Program-made: the position numbers and the translations under genes
The notes under the pieces: generated by a model
Databases searched by the model: none
What the model saw: the letters and a program-made list of their open reading frames with translations, nothing else
Told to the model about the DNA's origin: nothing
Shown: positions 1 to 7,292 of the stretch, piece after piece
How the letters are laid out: each line of letters opens with the position of its first letter
How positions within the stretch are numbered: the stretch's first letter is position 1
Source: an uncultured Phocaeicola sp.
Lineage (GTDB): Bacteria; Bacteroidota; Bacteroidia; Bacteroidales; Bacteroidaceae
Direction of reading: 5' to 3'
NCBI GenBank assembly: GCA_948566455.1
Contig: CAOYQO010000009.1
Coordinates: 1-64,000, forward strand
Length of the DNA stretch: 64,000 bases

Positions 1-70
1 CAAAAATATAAGAATGAAAAATGGGCGACAAGATAGAATCGCGGAGACGCTTACACAGAGATGAAGAATT

Positions 71-99
71 TATGAAGGATTGAAAAAAAATCCTTCATA
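71..99. repeat. 11-bp perfect inverted repeat (hairpin)
   Basis: Arms 71-81 and 89-99 (TATGAAGGATT and its complement) flank a 7-nt A-rich loop. The core ATGAAGGATT recurs as a direct copy at 133-142. The hairpin lies downstream of the leftward rhodanese gene, so it may be its terminator, but no U-tract follows it in that direction. Bases 1-158 hold no gene that I can see. Confidence 0.5.
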
Positions 100-158
100 A
101 TAAGTGGCAGTAAATCAACTTGCTAAGCCATAATGAAGGATTTGAAGGAAAAAAACGG

Positions 159-557
159 TTAAAAACTTATTTCCTTCCCTAATTCCTTCCAGTCCAGGAT
201 ACCCTTATCCAGATTATACACCTTGAATCCTTTTTTTACCAGAATGTTGGCCGCATTGCGGCTGCGTCTTCCACTTTTGCAGTAAACGGCTACGGGGCGG
301 TCTTTTTGAAGAAGCTCCTCGATGTTTGTGCCAAACTCATTGTCCAATACATTGATATTGATGCTGCCCGGTATATGGCCTTCGGAATATTCGGCTACCG
401 TGCGTACATCAACCAGTTGGATGGTCTTGTCCTGTATCATTTCCTCAAACTGGTCGGAGGAAAGATTCTTGAATTTGTCACTGTCTTTGCCGGTACATGC
501 CCATAATCCTAGTGAGAATGCGCAGATGAAGAATACAAAATAGATGGTCTTTATCAT
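159..557 (-). CDS. rhodanese-domain lipoprotein
   Basis: This 132-residue protein is a single rhodanese domain behind a lipoprotein signal. The hydrophobic N-terminus ends in LWAC, with Cys21 as the likely lipidated residue. The domain carries the usual landmarks: the LVDVRT strand near residue 48, the GHIPGSINI segment near 60, and an active-site loop YCKSGRRSR with Cys93. Family members transfer sulfane sulfur from a donor to a thiol or cyanide acceptor. The physiological donor and acceptor cannot be told here, and the lipobox implies an envelope location. It is the last gene of the leftward run, about 30 bases after the NigD-like gene. Confidence 0.85.
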   Translation of the reverse strand: MIKTIYFVFFICAFSLGLWACTGKDSDKFKNLSSDQFEEMIQDKTIQLVDVRTVAEYSEGHIPGSININVLDNEFGTNIEELLQKDRPVAVYCKSGRRSRNAANILVKKGFKVYNLDKGILDWKELGKEISF

Positions 558-586
558 AAAATGGAATGTTTTGATGTTTTTGTTTG

Positions 587-1237
587 CTAAAAATAAAAGA
601 TACGACTGGTCATACCTTCTTTGTAAGTACGGATGTTGAATACAATCTTATCGCCTTTATGCAGTTTGCCGGCGTATGCCCACAAGGGAACAGACAGATA
701 GACTTTACGGTTGAAACCTTCGATGTCATTATTCCTGTCATGATAGAGTGTCAAGTATAATGTTTGTTCTCCGTCTTTGTTCTCCAGTTTGTTCTCAATA
801 AAGTGATAACCGTGTTTCTGGTCTTTGACTTTGACTTGTAAAATCAGGTTCAGGTAATTCCCACCCCGCCAAATGCTTTGAATGGCTACCGGGTCGGTCT
901 TTATCTCCTTGAATTTAGATTCGGACAAGGGAACAGGAGAAATAACCAGTTGGGTATTGTAAAGCATGGCTTCTTTTTCTGCTTCTTCCGAGTCTGTCAA
1001 TGGAGCGTACATGGTAACCGTGCGGTACGTGGTGTCTGGTGCCAGTCCGTCAAGACCGGTACGTGACTGGATGCGCCACTCTGTCCCTTCATCCGTTATC
1101 AGATACCGTCCGGTTCCTGTATGGTCGGTTTTCAAGTCGATCATATCTGTCAGAACATTAGGATATACATAGTCGTCTTCACCGCACGCGCCGAGAAGCA
1201 AAGAGGTTAGAAAAGATAAAATAACGACTTTCCTCAT
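587..1237 (-). CDS. NigD-like lipoprotein
   Basis: A 216-residue lipoprotein read from the start MRKVVILSF. The frame is open for 12 more codons upstream (to 1273), but those place a lysine-rich stretch ahead of the signal peptide, so I prefer the internal ATG. The lipobox is LLGAC, followed by an acidic GEDD stretch. The sequence has the NigD N-terminal pattern (YVYPNVLTDMIDL, then a TDEGTEW segment) and a beta-rich C-terminal half. NigD proteins are Bacteroidales-specific and named for co-occurrence with a bacteriocin-type locus; no molecular activity is established that I know of. There is no bacteriocin gene nearby. Confidence 0.75.
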   Translation of the reverse strand: MRKVVILSFLTSLLLGACGEDDYVYPNVLTDMIDLKTDHTGTGRYLITDEGTEWRIQSRTGLDGLAPDTTYRTVTMYAPLTDSEEAEKEAMLYNTQLVISPVPLSESKFKEIKTDPVAIQSIWRGGNYLNLILQVKVKDQKHGYHFIENKLENKDGEQTLYLTLYHDRNNDIEGFNRKVYLSVPLWAYAGKLHKGDKIVFNIRTYKEGMTSRIFYF

Positions 1238-1295
1238 GTTTATTATTTTCTTTTTCAGGGTGGACTGTAACATCCACCCTTTACGGTAAACGTTC

Positions 1296-2453
1296 TTATC
1301 CTTTTGCCGCTTTCAGGTAATTGATGAGCGGATTGGCATACATAGTCAGCAAAGCATGACGCAGGAAGGCGGTGTCTTTGTTGGGAAGATCGACTTTGGC
1401 AATCTGCTGTTCCAGATATTTTTCAAAGTGCTCTTTTTCTTCTTCTGTGTACTCGGCCGTGAAACGGTTGTCTCCCATCAAGAGGTCACACGCCACATAA
1501 TTACCTGCAAACAGGCGGTAACTGCTGTGTATATGCCGGTCTATGGTTTCCGATATGGCGGTAAACAAATCACATTTCGGCAAATTGAGTTCTTTCAGTT
1601 CGTCCAGTTCATGATTCAGACAGGCGGAAGTCTGGAAATGGATGCGTCCCTTGTATCCGTAAAGGCCGGTCTGCATATTGATCAGGTCGTCTTCGGGACT
1701 TTTCTGGAAATGTTCGTCATCGCGTTTTTGCTGCAACTCTTTTGCTTTCAGGAAGTCACACGGGTCGTATTCGTAAGAAATGGCTAGCGGAACGATGTTC
1801 AGTTCTTTCAGTCTTTCGGTAACATCGCCTTCACCTGCCATGGCCATCATTTTCAATACACTGTCCTGGGTACGGTCATTGGAATCTTTGGCACGTCCCT
1901 GACGTTGCGCTATCCATAAATTCTCATGTTTTTCTTTCATGGCGAAATGCATGTAGCGCGACATCAAGGCAGATGCTTCCAGTTTCTGCCGCATGTTGAG
2001 GCCGCGTTTCACGATGAATGATTTATTGACACGTACCAGCTTATGAATCCATGGGTAGATGAGCAGGTTGTCGCCGATGGCGATTTCTACGGTTGTCATT
2101 CCGTTGTCTATCAGTAGGATAGATAGAAAAGCCGAGTCCAGAATAATATCACGATGATTGGAGATGAAAGTGTAGTTCCGGGTTAAGTCGGACAAGGCGG
2201 AACAGTCGAATGTCAGTCCGTTGGCTGTTTTTTTCACTAAATCCCATAATAGTCCGTAAAAGAACGCTTTTTGGAATTCCAGGTTTGTTTTGCATTGACG
2301 CATCTTCATGGCAAGACCTTCGAAAGGTACGCCCGGCATAACAGACTCTACCACTGTCCGGAAAGCGGGATCAGCGATTAATTCTTCATAGATTTGCGGC
2401 AACTCTTCGGGAGTGTACGGACGAATCTCGTTAAATTCAGCTGGTATGTTCAT
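1296..2453 (-). CDS. 1-acylglycerol-3-phosphate-type acyltransferase
   Basis: A 385-residue PlsC-like acyltransferase, likely for phospholipid or aminolipid synthesis at the inner membrane. The acyltransferase block begins near residue 95 with SNHRDIILD. His100 is the expected general base; the partner Asp106 sits five residues away rather than the classical four, a spacing also seen in hemolysin-like acyltransferases. A second block near residues 185-195 (NLWIAQRQGRAKD) resembles the glycerolphosphate-binding motif. There is no signal peptide or clear membrane span. It starts 28 bases after ddl and belongs to the same leftward operon. The acyl acceptor is not shown by the sequence. Confidence 0.75.
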   Translation of the reverse strand: MNIPAEFNEIRPYTPEELPQIYEELIADPAFRTVVESVMPGVPFEGLAMKMRQCKTNLEFQKAFFYGLLWDLVKKTANGLTFDCSALSDLTRNYTFISNHRDIILDSAFLSILLIDNGMTTVEIAIGDNLLIYPWIHKLVRVNKSFIVKRGLNMRQKLEASALMSRYMHFAMKEKHENLWIAQRQGRAKDSNDRTQDSVLKMMAMAGEGDVTERLKELNIVPLAISYEYDPCDFLKAKELQQKRDDEHFQKSPEDDLINMQTGLYGYKGRIHFQTSACLNHELDELKELNLPKCDLFTAISETIDRHIHSSYRLFAGNYVACDLLMGDNRFTAEYTEEEKEHFEKYLEQQIAKVDLPNKDTAFLRHALLTMYANPLINYLKAAKG

Positions 2454-2481
2454 AATTTATAAAGGTTAGTCAGTGATATCA

Positions 2482-3456
2482 CTAAAATTTATTTTCTATA
2501 ATGTCAGTCATCACATCTTTTATATCCAATCCTGCTGCACGCACCTGTTGGGGAATGAAGCTGGTAGCTGTCATGCCCGGAGTGGTATTGATTTCGAGCA
2601 AGTTTACTTTTTCGCCTTCGGTAATGATATAGTCAATGCGGATAAGGCCGGAGCACCCCAGAATGTCATAAATGGCCGAAGTGAGCAGACGTACACGCTC
2701 GGCTGTATCTTCGGGCAGGCGGGCAGGTGTGATTTCCTGTGACTCGCCGTTGTATTTGGCTCCATAGTCAAAGAATTCGTTGGCACTTACCACCTCGGTG
2801 ATGGGGAATACCACTTCCTTGTCCGAGGTCTTGTAACAACCGCAGGTGATTTCCGTTCCTTTCATAAAGGCTTCAATCATTACTTCGTCACTTTCCTCGA
2901 AAGCTTTTTCGATGGCGGGTTGTATATCTTCCTTAGTCTTTACTTTGGTGACACCGAAGCTGGAACCGCCGGCGTTGGGCTTGATGAAACAAGGCAGACC
3001 GATTTTGTTGATTACTTCTTCGTCTGTAATTTCAAATCTTTTACGCAGGATCAGTGATTCGGCTACGCGGATACCGAAGCCTTTCAGGTATTGGTTGCAG
3101 GTGAATTTATTGAAAGTCATGGCCGATACCAGTACGTTACAACTGGAGTAGGGGATTCCTAACAGGTCGAAGTAACCTTGCAGGATACCGTTTTCCCCCG
3201 GAGTTCCGTGGATGGTGATGTAGGCGAAGTCGAATTGTTTCTTTTCGCCGTTCTCCATGAAACTGAAGTCATTACGGTCTATCGGGGTTTTGGAGCCGTC
3301 CGGAAGGACTACTTCCCACCGATGCCCTTCCATCTCTACTATATATAGGTTATAACGCTCTTTGTCAATGAAAGAGTAAAGTCCCTGTGCACTGCGCAAG
3401 GAAACGACAAGTTCGCTGGAATCTCCTCCGGCTACTATGGCAATAGTACGTTTCAT
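2482..3456 (-). CDS. ddl: D-alanine--D-alanine ligase
   Basis: This 324-residue cytoplasmic ATP-grasp enzyme joins two D-alanines for the peptidoglycan stem peptide. The N-terminal domain opens with IAIVAGGDSSE. The central ATP-grasp region has CFIKPNAGGSSFGV near residue 155, and the C-terminal metal/ATP site has LLEINTTPGMT near residue 293. Length matches the family. The start codon overlaps the end of the upstream pseudouridine synthase gene by 4 bases, so the two are probably translationally coupled. Confidence 0.95.
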   Translation of the reverse strand: MKRTIAIVAGGDSSELVVSLRSAQGLYSFIDKERYNLYIVEMEGHRWEVVLPDGSKTPIDRNDFSFMENGEKKQFDFAYITIHGTPGENGILQGYFDLLGIPYSSCNVLVSAMTFNKFTCNQYLKGFGIRVAESLILRKRFEITDEEVINKIGLPCFIKPNAGGSSFGVTKVKTKEDIQPAIEKAFEESDEVMIEAFMKGTEITCGCYKTSDKEVVFPITEVVSANEFFDYGAKYNGESQEITPARLPEDTAERVRLLTSAIYDILGCSGLIRIDYIITEGEKVNLLEINTTPGMTATSFIPQQVRAAGLDIKDVMTDIIENKF

Positions 3457-4532
3457 AGTTCTTCTCTGTTACTGATATAGTTTCTCCACTTGTCTATCAG
3501 GTTTGTCATATCCTCGGGCAGCGGAGAGGTGAAGAACATCTCTTCGCCTGTACGGGGATGGACAAAGCCCAGCGTCATGGCGTGTAATGCCTGGCGGGGG
3601 CAGGTCTCGAAACAGTTGTTTACGAATTGTTTGTATTTACTAAAATGAGTTCCTTTTAAAATTTCGTTTCCGCCATAACGCTCATCGTTGAACAGCGTGT
3701 GTCCGATGTGCTTCATGTGGACACGTATCTGGTGGGTGCGTCCCGTTTCAAGTACACACTCTACCAGCGTGACATAGCCCAGACGTTCCAGTACCCGATA
3801 GTGGGTGACGGCGTGCTTTCCTTGGGCGGGGTCACTCAGTACGGCCATTTGCATGCGGTCTTTGGGGTTTCGTCCTATATTCCCTTCTATGGTTCCTTCG
3901 TTATTTTCTACGACACCCCATACCAGAGCATTGTATTTACGTTTGGTGGTCTTGTTGTAGAACTGAAGTCCCAAATGAGTCTTGGCATCGGGGGTCTTGG
4001 CTACCACGAGCAGGCCTGAGGTATCTTTGTCTATACGGTGGACTAATCCCACTTGCGGATCATTAGGGTCGTATTTGGGATTGTCTTTCAGATGCCATGC
4101 TATGGCGTTGACCAGCGTGCCGTGGTAGTTTCCGCATCCCGGATGCACTACCAGTCCGGCCGGTTTGTTGACTACCATCAAATCGTTGTCCTCATAGACT
4201 ATATCCAATGGAATATCTTCGGGAATGATATCATTATCATAACGTGGACGGTCCATCATCACCGTCAGCACGTCGCAAGGCTTTACTTTATAACTGCTTT
4301 TCACCGGTTTGCCGTTCGCCATGATAAGACCGGCGTCGGCAGCCTTCTGAATACGGTTGCGCGAAGAGTTGACAAGCCGTTCGAACAAATATTTGTCCAC
4401 GCGCACCTGTGACTGTCCTTTGTCTACTACTACACGGAAATGTTCATACAGTTCGGCAGGGTTGTCCACTACCGGTTCCACATCATCCAGTGTGTCGTCC
4501 AGTTCATCCACATATTCTTCTTTCATCATCAC
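3453..4532 (-). CDS. RluA/RluD-family pseudouridine synthase
   Basis: A 359-residue enzyme that should isomerise uridines to pseudouridine in 23S rRNA. An acidic N-terminal tail is followed by an S4-type RNA-binding domain (about residues 40-95) and the catalytic domain. The catalytic signature HRIDKDTSG lies at 165-173, with Asp168 the expected nucleophile. The GRTHQIRVH motif near residue 264 completes the family pattern. The S4 domain favours the RluD/RluC type over RluA. The target position is not determined. The gene lies 12 bases after the PASTA gene, in the operon PASTA-rlu-ddl-acyltransferase. Confidence 0.92.
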   Translation of the reverse strand: MMMKEEYVDELDDTLDDVEPVVDNPAELYEHFRVVVDKGQSQVRVDKYLFERLVNSSRNRIQKAADAGLIMANGKPVKSSYKVKPCDVLTVMMDRPRYDNDIIPEDIPLDIVYEDNDLMVVNKPAGLVVHPGCGNYHGTLVNAIAWHLKDNPKYDPNDPQVGLVHRIDKDTSGLLVVAKTPDAKTHLGLQFYNKTTKRKYNALVWGVVENNEGTIEGNIGRNPKDRMQMAVLSDPAQGKHAVTHYRVLERLGYVTLVECVLETGRTHQIRVHMKHIGHTLFNDERYGGNEILKGTHFSKYKQFVNNCFETCPRQALHAMTLGFVHPRTGEEMFFTSPLPEDMTNLIDKWRNYISNREEL

Positions 4533-4544
4533 TGTGTGTTAAGT

Positions 4545-5186
4545 TTAAAACCAGGATTCGTCTACCACCGGTTTGTCATCGTTCGCAGTTCCGGATTCAT
4601 TTACCAATGCAGAATCTTCGGGCATGGTTTCATTGCCGTTGCCTACCGTGAGTGTCAGTACGGCTTCGTGAGGAACCTTTTCTCCGGCTTTCAAGTCGCG
4701 TCCTCGGTATTTTATGCTGTATACCCAGTCTTTTTCGCCGCTGATATATTCGGGTTCGGTTATTTTAAAACCTAATGCACGTAATTTGGCTTCGGCCTGG
4801 CGGAGAGAACTATTATCCATGACATCGGGAATGGCTACCTTGGGGGCGCTGTCTGCATTGACGGTCAGATAGACGGTTCTGCCCGACTTCACCTTGGAGC
4901 CACCGGCGGGATTCTGTTCCAGAATAGCACCGGGGGCTATTCCTTTTACATAGCTGGAGTCTATGACGATTGATTTTAGTGACTGCTTGTCGAGTTCATT
5001 TTCTGCGATCCGCAGATTCATTCCTTTTACATCGGGCACTACCACTGCTTCGCCGTGGCGTGTATAGCTGTCCAGCCATTGAAGGGTTCCCCAGGCTGCT
5101 GCCACAATGACCACTACCATCGCTATCAGATTGAGCCAGAAGAAGCGGTTATTCTTGAATGAAAAGAATTCTTTGAATGTTACCAT
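4545..5186 (-). CDS. PASTA-domain membrane protein
   Basis: A 213-residue single-span protein. One membrane helix lies at about residues 17-38, after a short cytoplasmic end, which puts the rest in the periplasm. Two PASTA repeats follow: one from VVVPDVKGM (near 49) to VYLTVNA, and one from VAIPDVMDN (near 118) to VLTLTVGNG. PASTA domains bind muropeptide or beta-lactam-like ligands in Ser/Thr kinases and penicillin-binding proteins. No kinase or transpeptidase domain is attached here. Its position at the head of an operon containing ddl supports a cell-wall role, which is inference. Confidence 0.88.
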   Translation of the reverse strand: MVTFKEFFSFKNNRFFWLNLIAMVVVIVAAAWGTLQWLDSYTRHGEAVVVPDVKGMNLRIAENELDKQSLKSIVIDSSYVKGIAPGAILEQNPAGGSKVKSGRTVYLTVNADSAPKVAIPDVMDNSSLRQAEAKLRALGFKITEPEYISGEKDWVYSIKYRGRDLKAGEKVPHEAVLTLTVGNGNETMPEDSALVNESGTANDDKPVVDESWF

Positions 5187-5208
5187 ATCTAACTTAATTA
5201 TTTCGGGT

Positions 5209-5216
5209 CAAAGATA
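5209..5216 (-). promoter_or_regulatory. -7 box for the PASTA-rlu-ddl operon
   Basis: On the minus strand this reads TATCTTTG, a full match to the Bacteroides -7 consensus TAnnTTTG, 22 bases before the PASTA start codon. No convincing -33 TTTG was found at the right distance. Confidence 0.55.
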
Positions 5217-5269
5217 CGACAATTTCATTTCTGTTCCTACATTTAGTTATGAATATCATATACTTTTTG

Positions 5270-5277
5270 TACCTTTG
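5270..5277 (+). promoter_or_regulatory. -7 box for the ThrE-type exporter gene
   Basis: TACCTTTG matches TAnnTTTG and lies 58 bases before the ATG at 5336. It is divergent from the PASTA-operon box 54 bases away. Confidence 0.5.
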
Positions 5278-5335
5278 CACCCCGAAAAAACAACCTGTTT
5301 CCTGTCAGAGTAAACAAAATTGAGGTAAAAAGAAG

Positions 5336-6682
5336 ATGAACGAGACAACAAATGAACAAGAGGTGCTGCTATTGCGCCGTAAACTAGACCTTTTATTACG
5401 TACCGGCAAGCTGCTGATGGAGAGTGCGGCAGACACTAACCGGATTGAAAGAAACATGAAGCGCGTGGCCGCTTATCTGGGCATTCCGGAAGAGAAACTG
5501 CATATTGATATCCGGTGGACGATGCTGATGGTCAATGTGAGTGACGAGAAGCACTCTTTTTCCAAATTTCAGAAATGCGAGAAACATGGCATCAATATGG
5601 AAGCCATTTCAAAAATCAGTAAACTTTCGTGGCGTGCCATTGAGCAGGATTATTCATTGGATAAATACGAGGAAGAACTGGAGAAGATTGCTCGTCAGGA
5701 GCGTAATTATACCCCCTATGTCGTGGCAATCTGTACCGGGTTTGCCTGTGGAGGGTTCTGCAAGCTGTTTGGTGGTGACTGGATTGCTTTTCTGATTACG
5801 GCTATTTGTACTTTTGTGGGGTTCCGTACCCGTGCCCGTTGCATTGAGTTCGGTATCAATGTATATATGAGTATTGCGATCTCTGCATTTTTATGTACTT
5901 GTCTGGCTTATGCGTTTTCTTTTTCAGGTTTATCTTCCACTCCGTATCATCCGTTGCTGGCCTGTACCTTATATATAGTTCCCGGTGTGCCGCTGATAAA
6001 TTTTGTGGACGATATGATTGACAATCACTTGTTGGTAGGTATTACACGTGCAGCCAACACGGTAATGATGGTAGGAGGCATGGCGTTTGGTATCGCTTTT
6101 GCCTTGAGGCTGCTGGTGATGAGTGATGTGACTATCGACCAGAAGTTCAGTGAACTGAGCATGGTGCCGCACGATGCTTATTGGGTATATGCTGTTGCGG
6201 CTGCTATTGCGGCTATGGGATTCGCCACTATATTTAATGTGCAGAGACGTTTGTTGTGGGTGGTGGCTGTAGGTGGAATAATTGCAGTATGTACCCGTAA
6301 CTTTGTAAACTTTGAATTAGGATATGGTCCGGTGATCGGTTCGTTTATGGGAAGCTTTGTTGTGAGTTTGATAGCTGTCAAAGCCGTTCATTGGTTTCAT
6401 GTTCCTAATCATGTGCTGACTATTCCTTCTGTCATTCCGATGGTTCCCGGTGTCTTGATGTATCGTTCGTTGCTGGCGCTTATCAATATGCGTGGAGTGG
6501 TAGGAGAAGTGACACTTGCTTTTTCCAATGGTATTAACTCGGCGCTTATCATTTTCTGTATAGCCTTGGGGGTAGCTGTTCCTAATATTTTTGCCCGGCG
6601 TTACATAGCCAAGGACCGCCAGCGTTTTCTTACACAGATGTTGGCGGAACGCAGAGCTCGTGGTAAATTTATAGAGTGGTAG
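5336..6682 (+). CDS. ThrE-family threonine/serine exporter
   Basis: A 448-residue inner-membrane protein that joins both halves of the ThrE family in one chain. The first ~125 residues are a soluble domain (DUF1212-type), with the segment EKLHIDIRW typical of this family. Several hydrophobic helices follow between about 130 and 280. The C-terminal half (about 285-430) is the DUF3815-type membrane domain with NFELGYGPVIGSF and the paired PSVIPMVPG motif. Family members export threonine and serine by proton antiport; the substrate here is inferred from family. It stands alone between a divergent operon and a convergent gene. Confidence 0.88.
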   Translation: MNETTNEQEVLLLRRKLDLLLRTGKLLMESAADTNRIERNMKRVAAYLGIPEEKLHIDIRWTMLMVNVSDEKHSFSKFQKCEKHGINMEAISKISKLSWRAIEQDYSLDKYEEELEKIARQERNYTPYVVAICTGFACGGFCKLFGGDWIAFLITAICTFVGFRTRARCIEFGINVYMSIAISAFLCTCLAYAFSFSGLSSTPYHPLLACTLYIVPGVPLINFVDDMIDNHLLVGITRAANTVMMVGGMAFGIAFALRLLVMSDVTIDQKFSELSMVPHDAYWVYAVAAAIAAMGFATIFNVQRRLLWVVAVGGIIAVCTRNFVNFELGYGPVIGSFMGSFVVSLIAVKAVHWFHVPNHVLTIPSVIPMVPGVLMYRSLLALINMRGVVGEVTLAFSNGINSALIIFCIALGVAVPNIFARRYIAKDRQRFLTQMLAERRARGKFIEW

Positions 6683-6708
6683 CTGGTGTATGTAAGCAGT
6701 ATTCATTA

Positions 6709-6775
6709 AAACTTGATAGACAAAGAAAAAGGATTTTCCATGCAGGAAAATCCTTTTTCTTTGTCTATCAAGTTT
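6709..6775. terminator. bidirectional hairpin, 31-bp perfect inverted repeat
   Basis: The arms at 6709-6739 and 6745-6775 are perfect reverse complements, with a 5-nt loop ATGCA. The element fills the gap between the rightward exporter gene (ends 6682) and the leftward RRM gene (stops at 6782). It should therefore terminate both. A 31-bp arm without a mismatch is much longer than an ordinary intrinsic terminator. Confidence 0.85.
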
Positions 6776-6781
6776 ACTCTA

Positions 6782-7027
6782 TTAATTTCTGGGTAAGGCT
6801 TCTTTTACTACCATTGGACGACCGGCATATTCTACGCCGTTCAACTGTTTGATAGCGTTTGAAGCTTCTGAAGTTTCCGGCATTTCGACAAAGGCGAAAC
6901 CTTTTGATCTTCTTGTATCACGGTCAATGATTAACTTGACTGAGCCTACTGTTCCATACTCTTCCATAACTTCTCTCAAATCTACTTCCTTAACGTTGTA
7001 GCTAAGGTTTCCAACATACATATTCAT
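6782..7027 (-). CDS. RNA recognition motif (RRM) protein
   Basis: An 81-residue protein made of one RRM domain. RNP2 is MYVGNLSY at the very N-terminus, and RNP1 is KGFAFVEM near residue 42. The frame is open upstream to a TTG at 7036, but the ATG at 7027 puts RNP2 at the canonical position and is preferred. Small RRM proteins of this type are abundant in Bacteroidales, where they bind single-stranded RNA and act in post-transcriptional control; the targets are not visible here. It has a long upstream gap (7028-7292) in which I could not place a clear promoter. Confidence 0.9.
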   Translation of the reverse strand: MNMYVGNLSYNVKEVDLREVMEEYGTVGSVKLIIDRDTRRSKGFAFVEMPETSEASNAIKQLNGVEYAGRPMVVKEALPRN

Positions 7028-7213
7028 AACTGTCAATATAAAAAATTAATAATCTAACAACGAAATTTCAAGAAGCTCTAAATCAGGAATGAATATACTC
7101 AATGTGGATAACTGAGAAGATACATGATGAGAATAAAACTAGAATAAATCTCTAATTGTTTGTTGGACAAAGTAAACTCTTTCATTTGGATAATGCACTA
7201 TATCTCTGCTTTT

Positions 7214-7272
7214 ATTCCATGTTATATATCATTTATTATTATAAATGGTCGGAAATTAACATAACATGGAAT
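7214..7272. repeat. 12-bp inverted repeat downstream of HTCS 1
   Basis: ATTCCATGTTAT at 7214-7225 is matched by its perfect complement at 7261-7272, with 35 AT-rich bases between. It lies just after the stop of the leftward HTCS gene, which makes a terminator or mRNA 3' structure possible; no U-tract follows. Confidence 0.5.
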
Positions 7273-7292
7273 GAAAACAGGGTTTTATAGGG

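Noticed and set aside
71..142. Ends of an insertion sequence (ATGAAGGATT repeats)
   Set aside because: The copies are too close together, there is no transposase, and the simplest reading is a hairpin near a gene end.
4545..5186. Remnant of a PASTA Ser/Thr kinase
   Set aside because: The protein starts cleanly with its own membrane helix and promoter, and no kinase sequence lies upstream; a free-standing PASTA protein is the better reading.
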